DNA from: Anaerolineae bacterium
Lineage (GTDB): Bacteria > Chloroflexota > Anaerolineae > DUEN01
Assembly: GCA_025060615.1 (NCBI GenBank)
Contig: JANXBS010000008.1
Span: 1 to 64,000 of the forward strand
DNA: 64,000 nucleotides
Direction: 5' to 3'
Each line of letters starts with the position of its first letter. Positions within the stretch are counted from its first letter, which is position 1. A program made the position numbers and the translations under genes. The notes below the pieces were generated by a model that was not told the origin of the DNA, did not search any database, and saw only the letters and a list, made by a program, of their open reading frames with translations. This document shows positions 1 to 7,496 of this stretch, in pieces.

Positions 1-915
1 CGGCTCAAGCATTACTCCTATCGCACCGAACAATCCTACGTGGACTGGGTGCGCCGCTTCATCCTCTTCCACGGCAAACGCCACCCCGCCGAGATGGGCG
101 CCCCCGAAATCCAGGCCTTCCTGGCCCACCTTGCCGTGGAAGGAAACGTCTCCGCCTCCACCCAGAACCAGGCCCTCAGCGCCCTCCTTTTCCTCTACCG
201 GGAGGTCCTCCGCAAGGAGATTGACCCCGTGCTTCTCCCCTCGGCCAAACGGCCCCAACGCCTTCCCACCGTCCTCACCCGGGACGAGGTCCTCCGCCTT
301 CTGCATCACCTGGACGGCGTCCATAAACTGATGGCCCAACTCCTCTACGGCTCCGGCCTGCGCCTGATGGAGTGCGTCCGCCTGCGGGTCCAGGACGTGG
401 ACTTTGAGTACCGCACCATCACCGTCAGGGACGGCAAAGGCGAGAAAGACCGCATCGTCCCTCTGCCGGAGACGGTCATCCCCGAACTGTGCCGCCAGAT
501 CGAACGGGTGCGCCTACTGCACGAAGAGGACCTAGCCGCCGGTTTCGGAGAGGTCTACCTGCCTGATGCGCTGGAGAGAAAGTATCCCAACGCAGCCCAG
601 GAGTTCATCTGGCAATACCTCTTTCCGGCCCCTCGGCGCTCTGTTGACCCCCGCAGCGGGAAGGAACGGCGTCATCATATAGACCCTTCTGGTCTCCAGC
701 GAGCAGTCAAACAGGCAGCGCAGAAAGCAGGCATCCCAAAGCGGGTGACCCCCCACACCCTGCGGCACTCCTTCGCCACCCACCTCCTCCAGAATGGTTA
801 CGACATTCGTACTGTGCAAGAACTGCTGGGACACAAAGACGTGCGGACGACGATGATCTATACCCACGTTCTCCAGCGCGGGGGCTTGGCCGTGCGCAGC
901 CCACTCGACATGTGA
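1..915 (+). CDS. intI: Integron-type tyrosine recombinase (IntI-like integrase), 5' end outside window
   Basis: Site-specific recombinase that in integrons moves gene cassettes between attC and attI sites. The reading frame is open from base 1, so the N-terminus lies outside; 304 residues are visible, ending at a TGA at 913-915. The start resembles the N-terminal SAM-like domain of IntI ([11 protein letters not shown], then a FHGKRHP motif). The catalytic domain has the Arg in GSGLRLME, the HTLRHSF box, LGHKDVRTT and the nucleophile Tyr in MIYTHV. What separates it from XerC/D is the extra patch [10 protein letters not shown] followed by [11 protein letters not shown], which is diagnostic of integron integrases. 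It ends in VRSPLDM, as IntI proteins do. No cassette-like array follows it in the window. In the usual integron layout attI and cassettes lie upstream of intI, which here means beyond the left edge. Confidence 0.93.
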   Translation, partial: RLKHYSYRTEQSYVDWVRRFILFHGKRHPAEMGAPEIQAFLAHLAVEGNVSASTQNQALSALLFLYREVLRKEIDPVLLPSAKRPQRLPTVLTRDEVLRLLHHLDGVHKLMAQLLYGSGLRLMECVRLRVQDVDFEYRTITVRDGKGEKDRIVPLPETVIPELCRQIERVRLLHEEDLAAGFGEVYLPDALERKYPNAAQEFIWQYLFPAPRRSVDPRSGKERRHHIDPSGLQRAVKQAAQKAGIPKRVTPHTLRHSFATHLLQNGYDIRTVQELLGHKDVRTTMIYTHVLQRGGLAVRSPLDM

Positions 916-1426
916 CAGCCCAGTAGCATGAGGACTCTACACGAAATGACGCCGAGGCAATTGTCTATCTTGATCCTCTACCCCAGCGCCATCTTTCAGC
1001 TTATCTCCTGCGGGGCAAACACCAATCACAGCTTTTCAGCGCAGGCGCGCTATAAGACATTATAGGATCTGAAAAGAGGCTTGTCAAGAGGTCTATCTGA
1101 TGTTTAAGAACGATTTCTTTTCTGCCCGCTTTCTCTCGTTCCGCCAACAGGGACAGCCAGATTGCCGGAGACACTGTGCACCAGTCGCGCTCATGCACGC
1201 CTCAACGATGCCCCTACCTCGAAATCGGCTTCGGACAGGCGCGATATGCTGGAGTAGTTAAAGACCATAGCTCCAAAACCCGGATCTACACCGGATAAGA
1301 ACCTAAAGCCCAGCCCCAGAGTGGAATTGAAACGGCGGTTTAGGGACGGCCCGAGCCGAGCTGTGCGCGCATCTGCCTTCATCTCCTATCCCATAGGGGA
1401 GGATAGCCGGGGTGGGAAGCCAGAGA
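916..1426. other. Gene-poor stretch after the integrase
   Basis: About 510 bases with no convincing gene. Two minus-strand open frames of about 65 codons (1001-1198 and 1191-1382) lack a good ribosome site and recognisable domains. A 13-base match to the 3' end of many CRISPR repeats (GTGGAATTGAAAC) lies at 1321-1333 but is single-copy. A weak inverted repeat (CTATCC/GGATAG) lies near 1386-1406. No attC-like pair of inverted core sites was recognised. Confidence 0.5.
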
Positions 1427-1597
1427 CTATCGTCCACCCGCGCGCGCCTTAGATCGCCTGCCCGGTGAGGCCATCCTATCTGAGCGCAGGAGCCGGTGAG
1501 GCAGCTCCCACAGAGTGCTTTCCTCTAACCCGACGATCATCAGGAATAACAAGAGGTCTACAATAATAAGGGCAAGGATATCCAGTGCCAGATCCAT
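1427..1597 (-). CDS. Candidate small single-span membrane protein (56 aa)
   Basis: Unrecognised. An ATG at 1595-1597 has an AGGAG ribosome site about 7 bases upstream. It opens a 56-codon frame ending in TAG at 1427-1429. Residues about 3-24 form one hydrophobic segment (LALDILALIIVDLLLFLMIV), followed by a basic tail rich in Arg. This fits a small inner-membrane protein with a positive cytoplasmic C-terminus. It lies 170 bases downstream of cofE on the same strand and could share its transcript. The good ribosome site and hydrophobic pattern support it, but the short length means a chance frame is possible. Confidence 0.4.
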   Translation of the reverse strand: MDLALDILALIIVDLLLFLMIVGLEESTLWELPHRLLRSDRMASPGRRSKARAGGR

Positions 1598-1767
1598 CTG
1601 CGTCTCCTCAGTTCACTTTCTCATCACACACCTGATCTCAAGGGCGCCCTCCGCACCATAGTCAACAGCCAAGATGCAGGGAACCTGGCTCGCAACCTGA
1701 TCCAAGCCGGCTTCGGAGCCACATAAGTCCCCATGTTCTCTAAAGCCCTCCCCATCAACTTCTCCAT

Positions 1768-2547
1768 CTACCGAAACATGTCCAACTCCCGCGGGCGCAA
1801 AAGCTCGGATAGACACCCGCTGCCGGCTTGATAAGGCGCCCCGCGTACAATGATAACTGGCGTGCCCTCCGCTGCCTGTCCCATCAGCAGTGACGCTGCC
1901 GCAGCGATCTCATCCGCGGTGCCGACCTGGGTCACGCGTAACGCTCGGCCATACCGATCCGGCCAGCCTCGCAGATCGCTCAAAGGGCGCATCCCCGCCA
2001 CGCCGATGGCAACCCCCACGGTCCCCAACCGCCATGCCCGGCCATGCGAGTCGATGATCAGCACAGCTACTTCAACTCCCAGCCGTTGGCACAGCCCCTC
2101 TCGCAGCCGCCGCGCCGAGGTATCCGGATCCTCCGGCAATAACAATGCCCAAGCGTCTGCCTCATTGCCCACGCAGACGTTGGAATGGTCCACGCCTGCG
2201 TTGGCGCATACGAACCCTAGACGGTGTTCCACGATGATCAGATCCCGCCGCGCCCGAAGGATCTCTCTTGACTCGCGCAGGATCAGCTCGACCAGACGCG
2301 GGTCTTTCCCTGTTTTCTCAGCCCATGCCATCGCCTCCGCTGACGGGGCCACGTCCTTCAGGGCGACCATGCGCCCTTCGGCCTTGGAGACGATCTTCTG
2401 AGCGACCGCGACCACATCGCCATCCTGTAAGGGGTAGCCAGCCCGCTCCAACGCCTGCGCGATGATCTCGGCGAGATCGTCCCCAGGCCTGATATCAGGG
2501 ATGCCAGGCACCGCAGTAAGAGTCACCTGCCTTAACGTCATAGCCAT
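1768..2547 (-). CDS. cofE: Coenzyme F420-0:L-glutamate ligase
   Basis: Adds L-glutamate to F420-0 using GTP, making the gamma-linked glutamyl tail of coenzyme F420. The 259-residue length matches archaeal CofE and the stand-alone bacterial form. Family features include DGDVVAVAQKIVSKAEGR near residue 42, the RRDLIIVEHRLGFVCANAGVDHSN block (about 98-121), LPEDPDTSARRLR, and LIIDSHGRAWRLGTVGVAIG near 163-181. The ATG is followed by a typical N-terminal beta strand. It lies 56 bases downstream of npdG on the same strand, so an F420 biosynthesis/use pair is likely co-transcribed. There is no FbiB-type C-terminal nitroreductase fusion, but a separate nitroreductase-family gene lies at 15.7 kb. Confidence 0.92.
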   Translation of the reverse strand: MAMTLRQVTLTAVPGIPDIRPGDDLAEIIAQALERAGYPLQDGDVVAVAQKIVSKAEGRMVALKDVAPSAEAMAWAEKTGKDPRLVELILRESREILRARRDLIIVEHRLGFVCANAGVDHSNVCVGNEADAWALLLPEDPDTSARRLREGLCQRLGVEVAVLIIDSHGRAWRLGTVGVAIGVAGMRPLSDLRGWPDRYGRALRVTQVGTADEIAAAASLLMGQAAEGTPVIIVRGAPYQAGSGCLSELLRPRELDMFR

Positions 2548-2603
2548 CTCGCCTTTGATCGCAGACCGGATGAAGGTCGAGCGATGTTCGACCCAATCCG
2601 TCG

Positions 2604-3278
2604 CTATCGCTCCCGATCGAGTCCGGTAATCCGAATCCCTGCGCCTCGGATCTTGTATCGCCGGCTGAGCCCGATGAGGATCGGCGTCAGCCCTTCGACC
2701 ACTACCGCGTTTTGCAGCGGGCCGGCGTCCAGGCCCCGCATCCCGGCCTTCTCCGCCAGCGCAATGGCCACCGCTTTGGCCCCAACATCATCGCCGCAGA
2801 CCAGCACATCACAGTCCACGGGATGGGTGGGGTCCTGGAGATGCTCAGCCGAAACGTTTTGGAACGCGCATACCACGCGCACACCTGGCCCCAGAAGTGC
2901 CTGCGCTTCCTCGGTAGCCGATCTCCCCTCTGGCAGCCAGACCTGGCCAACCTTGGACGGCCGCAGGGGAACGGTAACGTCCACCAATACCTTGCCCTGG
3001 ATCACGTCTTTAATGTGTTCCAACGTCGCCGCGTGGGCGCTATACGGCACCGTCAACACGATCGTGTCAGCCGTCATCGCCGCTACACGATTCTCCATGC
3101 CACGTACCACCGTTTGTCCCAATCGCCGATTCAACTCCGCTGCTTTTTGCTCCGCTTTCTCCTGCTGACGGGAGCCTAGAATGACATCCAAGCCCGCTGC
3201 CGCCCAGCGCAAGGCCAGGCCAGATCCCTCTCGACCAGTGCCGCCCAAAATCGCAATGATGCCAATCTCGATGTTCAA
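2604..3278 (-). CDS. npdG: F420-dependent NADP oxidoreductase (Fno/NpdG family)
   Basis: Transfers hydride between reduced F420 and NADP. The 224-residue protein starts with a Rossmann strand and the nucleotide loop AILGGTGREGSGLALRWAAAG (residues about 9-29), followed by LGSRQQEKA, where the Ser-Arg pair is the usual NADP-phosphate contact. Further family features are VLTVPYSAH, GKVLVDVTVPL and VVCAFQNVSAEHL. It is first in a two-gene minus-strand unit with cofE. The neighbour supports the F420 assignment over a generic NADP-binding protein. Confidence 0.88.
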   Translation of the reverse strand: MNIEIGIIAILGGTGREGSGLALRWAAAGLDVILGSRQQEKAEQKAAELNRRLGQTVVRGMENRVAAMTADTIVLTVPYSAHAATLEHIKDVIQGKVLVDVTVPLRPSKVGQVWLPEGRSATEEAQALLGPGVRVVCAFQNVSAEHLQDPTHPVDCDVLVCGDDVGAKAVAIALAEKAGMRGLDAGPLQNAVVVEGLTPILIGLSRRYKIRGAGIRITGLDRER

Positions 3279-3413
3279 CCTCTCCTCCGTTTGATGGAAT
3301 CATCGCAGACATTCTAACATGGGCGAGAGGCCTCGTCTACTTGGAGGTGAAGGGTCACCATAGTCCATGGAAAAGCTGCCGGTTTGCGGAGCCACTAGAA
3401 CATGTATAGAATA

Positions 3414-3429
3414 GACTGACCAGTCAGTC
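3414..3429. promoter_or_regulatory. Palindromic operator for the adjacent TetR regulator
   Basis: A perfect 7-bp inverted repeat, GACTGAC-CA-GTCAGTC, lies 26 bases before the regulator's GTG start. Its size and position fit a self-repression site of a TetR-family protein. A GGAGGAG ribosome site follows at 3440-3446. Confidence 0.75.
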
Positions 3430-3455
3430 AATGACGCCAGGAGGAGAAGGAGCTG

Positions 3456-4085
3456 GTGACACCTAGAGCAGATATCTCCGAGGAAAGACGGACGCAGATT
3501 ATCCAGGCAGCTAGGGCCTGTTTCGCCCGTCAGGGCTACCACCGAACCACCATGGATGATATTGTCCGCGAGAGTGGGCTGAGCAAGGGCACGCTGTACT
3601 GGTACTTCTCGAGCAAAGAGGAGCTCTTCTTGGCCATTCTGGACGCCTGGTGGCGTGATCTGGCCCAGGCGATCCAAAAGCCCGCCTCTGATGCAGCTTC
3701 CACGGTGGAACGGCTGACCGCCTGGGTCGACGCGTTGACCCGCTTCATCCAAGCTGGCCTGGATCGGGTGCGGCTGATCATGGAGTTTTGGGCGGAGGTG
3801 CATCGCTCGCACGAGATCGAGCGAAAGTTGGGGCAGATCTACCGGGAACGCGCTCGCTTGCTCGCCGACATTATCCAGCAAGGCGTGGATCGAGGGGAGT
3901 TTCGGACGGTGGATCCTTACACGACGGCTCAGACGTTCCTGGCCGCGTACGACGGTTTGTTGCTCCAGCAAGTGCTGCTGCCTGATCGCTTCTCGTGGGA
4001 CGAGGTGAACCGGCTGGTCATAGATACGCTGCTGCACGGCTTACTGGCGTATCGGCCAGGAGGTCGGGATGCCGTCGTATTTTGA
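3456..4085 (+). CDS. TetR/AcrR-family transcriptional repressor
   Basis: 209 residues. The N-terminal helix-turn-helix is classical: RRTQIIQAARACFARQGYHRTTMDDI, then SGLSKGTLYWYFSSKEELF (residues about 28-57). The C-terminal ligand and dimer domain is generic. The GTG start is chosen because GGAGGAGAAGG lies 6-16 bases upstream and the helix-turn-helix begins shortly after. The gene overlaps the following ABC ATPase gene by 17 bases, so it is translationally linked to the exporter it probably controls. The inducer is unknown. The palindrome at 3414-3429 is the likely binding site. Confidence 0.92.
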   Translation: MTPRADISEERRTQIIQAARACFARQGYHRTTMDDIVRESGLSKGTLYWYFSSKEELFLAILDAWWRDLAQAIQKPASDAASTVERLTAWVDALTRFIQAGLDRVRLIMEFWAEVHRSHEIERKLGQIYRERARLLADIIQQGVDRGEFRTVDPYTTAQTFLAAYDGLLLQQVLLPDRFSWDEVNRLVIDTLLHGLLAYRPGGRDAVVF

Positions 4086-5037
4086 CGCATCCATCCGGGC
4101 AGAGGGCCTGGAGAAACGGTTCAAGGACAAGGTAGCGGTCGCCCAGCTCGACTTGGAGATCCGGCGCGGCGAGATCTTCGGCCTGATCGGACCGGACGGC
4201 GCGGGCAAGACCACTACGATCCGTCTCCTAGCGGCAGTCATGCATCCCTCTGCCGGCCGGGCCTGGGTCGAAGGGCTGGACATTGTCACGCAGGCCGAGG
4301 CGCTGCGCCATATCATCGGCTATATGCCCCAGCGCTTCAGCCTCTACGGCGATCTCTCGGTGCGCGAGAACCTGGATTTCTTCGCTGATGTCTTTCACGT
4401 GCGCGGCCGGGAGCGCCAGGAGCGGATCGAGCGGCTCCTCGCATTTGCGCGCCTAGGTGAATTTCAGAGCCGTCGCGCCGCGCATCTCTCCGGCGGCATG
4501 CAAAAAAAGCTAGCCCTGGCTTGCGCCTTGATTCATCGGCCACGCGTGCTCTTCCTGGACGAGCCCACCACTGGCGTGGACCCCATCTCACGCCGAGAGT
4601 TTTGGGACCTTCTGTCCGAGCTGCATCTGCAGGGCGTGACGCTGTTCGTAAGCACGCCCTACATGGATGAGGCCGAGCGGTGCACCCGCATCGGGCTGAT
4701 GCATCAGGGACGACTCATCGAGTTGGGCGATCCTACGCAGATCCGCCAGCTAGTGCCCGGTGAGTTGCTGGCTATCTGGACCGCCGATGCCCGGCGGGCT
4801 AGGCGGGCAGTCGAGCTGTTGGAGGGGGTGTTGGAAACGCAGATGTATGGGGACCTCCTTCATGTATTCGTGGACAACTGCGCTCGGCGGCGGCCGGCCA
4901 TCGAGGCAGCTTTGCATCAGGCCGGGGTGGCGGTTTTCGATCTGCGTCCCAGCCAACCCCGCATTGAGGAGGCGTTCATCTGGCTGATCCGACATCGGCG
5001 GGAGGAGCCGGAGGCGAGCAAAGCCTCACATGACTAA
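4069..5037 (+). CDS. ABC-2 type exporter ATPase, first of a pair, H-loop His replaced
   Basis: ATP-binding subunit (322 aa) of a drug/lipid exporter resembling the first half of YbhF. Walker A is GPDGAGKTT (41-49), signature LSGGMQ (140-145), Walker B LFLDEP (161-166). The H-loop His is replaced by Pro: VSTPYMDEAE, Pro197. The second ATPase has the reverse defect (intact His, altered signature), so the two probably form a heterodimer with one full and one weak ATP site. A C-terminal domain of about 85 residues follows, ending IEEAFIWLIR as in this family. The start overlaps the TetR gene end. Confidence 0.9.
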   Translation: MPSYFDASIRAEGLEKRFKDKVAVAQLDLEIRRGEIFGLIGPDGAGKTTTIRLLAAVMHPSAGRAWVEGLDIVTQAEALRHIIGYMPQRFSLYGDLSVRENLDFFADVFHVRGRERQERIERLLAFARLGEFQSRRAAHLSGGMQKKLALACALIHRPRVLFLDEPTTGVDPISRREFWDLLSELHLQGVTLFVSTPYMDEAERCTRIGLMHQGRLIELGDPTQIRQLVPGELLAIWTADARRARRAVELLEGVLETQMYGDLLHVFVDNCARRRPAIEAALHQAGVAVFDLRPSQPRIEEAFIWLIRHRREEPEASKASHD

Positions 5038-5075
5038 CTGGCAAGTGCACAGAACTGCCGAGCCAGCTTGAAACC

Positions 5076-5119
5076 CGTATCTGAGTCACATCGTATTCGT
5101 ATCTGAAGCACATCGTATT
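5076..5119. repeat. 22-bp tandem direct repeat between the two ATPase genes
   Basis: Two adjacent 22-base units at 5076-5097 and 5098-5119 differ at 2 positions. Each starts CGTATCTGA and ends CACATCGTATT. The spacer between the two ATPase genes (5038-5160) holds no gene. The repeats could be a protein-binding pair or replication slippage; no role can be shown. Confidence 0.7.
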
Positions 5120-5160
5120 GCCTATGCGCGTAAAGCTTACTTGGCGGTTAGAGATCCAGG

Positions 5161-6075
5161 ATGCAGGCAATTGTGGTGGAACGGCTGACGAAGCGATTCG
5201 GCTCGTTCGTCGCAGTGAACGGGATCAGCTTCGTCGTGCGTGAGGGGGAGATCTTCGGCTTCCTAGGTCCCAACGGCTCGGGCAAGACGACGACCATCCG
5301 CATGTTGCTGGGGCTGCTACGGCCTTCGTCCGGCCGCGCCCTGGTCCTGAGCTACGATGTCGCCCGGGAGGCGAGCAAGATCCGCCGACAGGCAGGATAC
5401 ATGTCCCAGCGTTTCAGCCTGTACGACGATCTCACCGTGGAGGAGAACCTCAATTTCTACGGCGGAACCTATGGCCTTCAGGGGCGCCAGCTTAAGGAGC
5501 GTAAGCGTTTCGTGCTAGAGATGGCAGGTCTGGTGGGACGCGAGCGTGAGCTGACGCGTCATCTGGCTGGCGGCTGGAAGCAACGCCTAGCGCTGGGGGC
5601 AGCCATCTTGCACCAGCCACGCATCCTGTTCCTAGATGAGCCAACGGCCGGCGTGGATCCGCTTTCCCGCCGTCAGTTCTGGGAGCTGCTCTACCAGTTG
5701 GCCGAAGGGGGCACCACCATTTTCGTCACCACCCATTACATGGATGAGGCAGAACACTGCCATCGCCTGGCCTTCATGCATCGTGGCAATCTGGTCGCCC
5801 AGGGCACACCAGCCGAGATCAAAACCCAGCAGATGCGAGCCCAGGTGATGGAGATCGAGTGTATGCCCTCGGATGCAGCGCTCTCCGTCCTGCGCAGCCT
5901 GAACAGCTTCGACGAGGTCGCGCTGTACGGCACACGCATTCACGTGATCGCGCCAGAGGTGGCCCAGATGGAGGCCGTGATCCGACAAGCTTTATCCCAG
6001 GCGGGCGTGCATATCGCCGAGATGATGTTGATCCCACCTTCGTTGGAGGATGTCTTCATCTCGCGCATTCGCTGA
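5161..6075 (+). CDS. ABC-2 type exporter ATPase, second of a pair, altered signature motif
   Basis: 304-residue ATP-binding subunit. Walker A is GPNGSGKTT (37-45), Walker B ILFLDEP (155-161), and the H-loop is intact in VTTHYMDEAE (His192). The signature reads LAGGWK (135-140) in place of LSGGQ. It is preceded by GMSQRFSL-type Q-loop sequence (GYMSQRFSLYDD). It pairs naturally with the upstream ATPase. The C-terminal domain ends PPSLEDVFISRIR, typical of exporters of the YbhF/YhiH type. It starts at an ATG following a GAGATCCAGG stretch and ends 26 bases before the first adaptor gene. Confidence 0.9.
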   Translation: MQAIVVERLTKRFGSFVAVNGISFVVREGEIFGFLGPNGSGKTTTIRMLLGLLRPSSGRALVLSYDVAREASKIRRQAGYMSQRFSLYDDLTVEENLNFYGGTYGLQGRQLKERKRFVLEMAGLVGRERELTRHLAGGWKQRLALGAAILHQPRILFLDEPTAGVDPLSRRQFWELLYQLAEGGTTIFVTTHYMDEAEHCHRLAFMHRGNLVAQGTPAEIKTQQMRAQVMEIECMPSDAALSVLRSLNSFDEVALYGTRIHVIAPEVAQMEAVIRQALSQAGVHIAEMMLIPPSLEDVFISRIR

Positions 6076-6101
6076 ACAAAGGCGCCATCGGTGGAGGAAC
6101 T

Positions 6102-7493
6102 ATGGTTAAACGAATCGCGATCGCAGTGGCCTTGGCAGTGATCGTCGGGATAGCCATCTGGCAGGGATATGTCCTTGCCCAGCGTCAGCCTCAGACAGTC
6201 CAACAGATCGCGGCTGATCTTGAGCTCATGGCGAGTCAGGACGTGGGACGTCTGATCGTGTCAGGGATCATCGAGGCACACCAAGTGGACGTTGCGCCGG
6301 AAGTGGGGGGTACCATCGTTGAACTGACCGTGCGCGAGGGCGATGCCGTCGAGGAAGGGCAGCTTTTGGCGCGGCTTGACACAGCCCTCATTGATGCGCA
6401 ACTGGCACAGGCGGAGGCTGCCGTCGCCGTGGCCCAGGCTCACCTCGACCTGGCGATGGCCGGCGCCCGCGAGGTGGATGTGCACCAGGCGGAAGCGGCA
6501 GTACGCGTGGCAGAAGCCGCGCGCGACGCAGCGTATCAAGCATGGCAGGATGCCCAAGCCCTCCTCGATAACCCACAGGATCTGGAAGTACAATTACTCG
6601 CCGCGCAAACGGAAGTGGCCATTGCTGAGAAACAGGTGTTGGCAGCCGCGGCGCAGGCCCGTGCCCTGGATGAGGAACACGCGATGTGGGGACGCACAGT
6701 CGAGTACCTGGCGAGCGGGTTCGATGTCTCAGTACAGACGCCGCTCGGCCCAAAGAGCTTCCACGTCGAGCCGGGCACCGATAAGATCCAGGCTGCAAAT
6801 CTGCAGTGGAACCTCTCTGGGCAGCAGGCATGGGAGGCGTGGCAGGCAGTGGAGCAGGCGAAGGCAGACCTGATGGCTGCTCAGGCTCGCCTGCGCCACC
6901 TGGAAGCCAAGCGAGCTGACCTAACGGAGTTGAAGATCCGAGTGGATGCCGCGAAGGCCGCCTTTCATGAGGCCGAGGCCCAACTCGAACAGGCCAAAGC
7001 CGCGCTGGAGCACGTGCGCGAGGGCGCCACGCCAGAACAGGTCGAGCTCGCCCGGGCGCGCGTCCGCCAGGCGGAATCGGCTCGCGATCGCCTGATCAGC
7101 CAGCGCGCCAAGTTCACCCTGCACGCGCCTCGTTCAGGTATCGTGGTGACACGGCCGGTCCATCGCGGTGAGGTGGTAACGCCCGGCACCTTACTGCTTA
7201 AAATCGCCGATCTCGACCAGGTCACGCTGACCGTTTACGTGCCTGAGGACAAGATCGGCCATGTCCGGCTGGGCGATGCGGTGGCCGTTTCGGTGGATTC
7301 CTTCCCAGGCCGCACGTTTTCTGGCCGGGTGACATACATCGCTGATCGAGCGGAGTTCACGCCGAATAACGTGCAGACGCCGGAGGAGCGCATCAATATG
7401 GTCTTCGCCGTGAAGATCACGCTGCCGAATCCTAGCCATGACCTGAAGCCGGGCATGCCGGCCGATGCTGATTTCGGACCCATCGGAGGGTGA
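6102..7493 (+). CDS. HlyD-family membrane fusion protein (adaptor 1)
   Basis: 463 residues. It has a single N-terminal membrane anchor (IAIAVALAVIVGIAIW), then a biotinyl-lipoyl half (GGTIVELTVREGDAVEEGQLLARLD, about 63-87), a long Ala/Glu-rich coiled-coil hairpin (about 90-330), the second lipoyl half (LHAPRSGIVVTRPVHRGEVV) and a beta-barrel domain ending LKPGMPADADF. It would link an inner-membrane ABC exporter to the outside. An ATG at 6102 with GGAGG at 6093-6097 is preferred; the frame is open far upstream but there overlaps the ATPase gene. It is paralogous to the next gene. Confidence 0.9.
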   Translation: MVKRIAIAVALAVIVGIAIWQGYVLAQRQPQTVQQIAADLELMASQDVGRLIVSGIIEAHQVDVAPEVGGTIVELTVREGDAVEEGQLLARLDTALIDAQLAQAEAAVAVAQAHLDLAMAGAREVDVHQAEAAVRVAEAARDAAYQAWQDAQALLDNPQDLEVQLLAAQTEVAIAEKQVLAAAAQARALDEEHAMWGRTVEYLASGFDVSVQTPLGPKSFHVEPGTDKIQAANLQWNLSGQQAWEAWQAVEQAKADLMAAQARLRHLEAKRADLTELKIRVDAAKAAFHEAEAQLEQAKAALEHVREGATPEQVELARARVRQAESARDRLISQRAKFTLHAPRSGIVVTRPVHRGEVVTPGTLLLKIADLDQVTLTVYVPEDKIGHVRLGDAVAVSVDSFPGRTFSGRVTYIADRAEFTPNNVQTPEERINMVFAVKITLPNPSHDLKPGMPADADFGPIGG

Positions 7494-7496
7494 GAG

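Noticed and set aside
1321-1333. GTGGAATTGAAAC, like the 3' end of many CRISPR repeats
   Set aside because: Only one copy, no spaced second repeat and no cas genes in the window; most likely chance or a lone remnant.
1613-1816. 67-codon minus-strand frame overlapping the end of cofE
   Set aside because: Overlaps cofE in another frame, has no hydrophobic or domain pattern and no good ribosome site.
3300-4037. 245-codon open frame on the minus strand
   Set aside because: It lies opposite the well-supported TetR gene and shows no domain; a shadow frame in GC-rich DNA.
5859-6101. Upstream extension of adaptor 1
   Set aside because: It reads the end of the ATPase gene in another frame; ATG 6102 has GGAGG and begins the membrane anchor.
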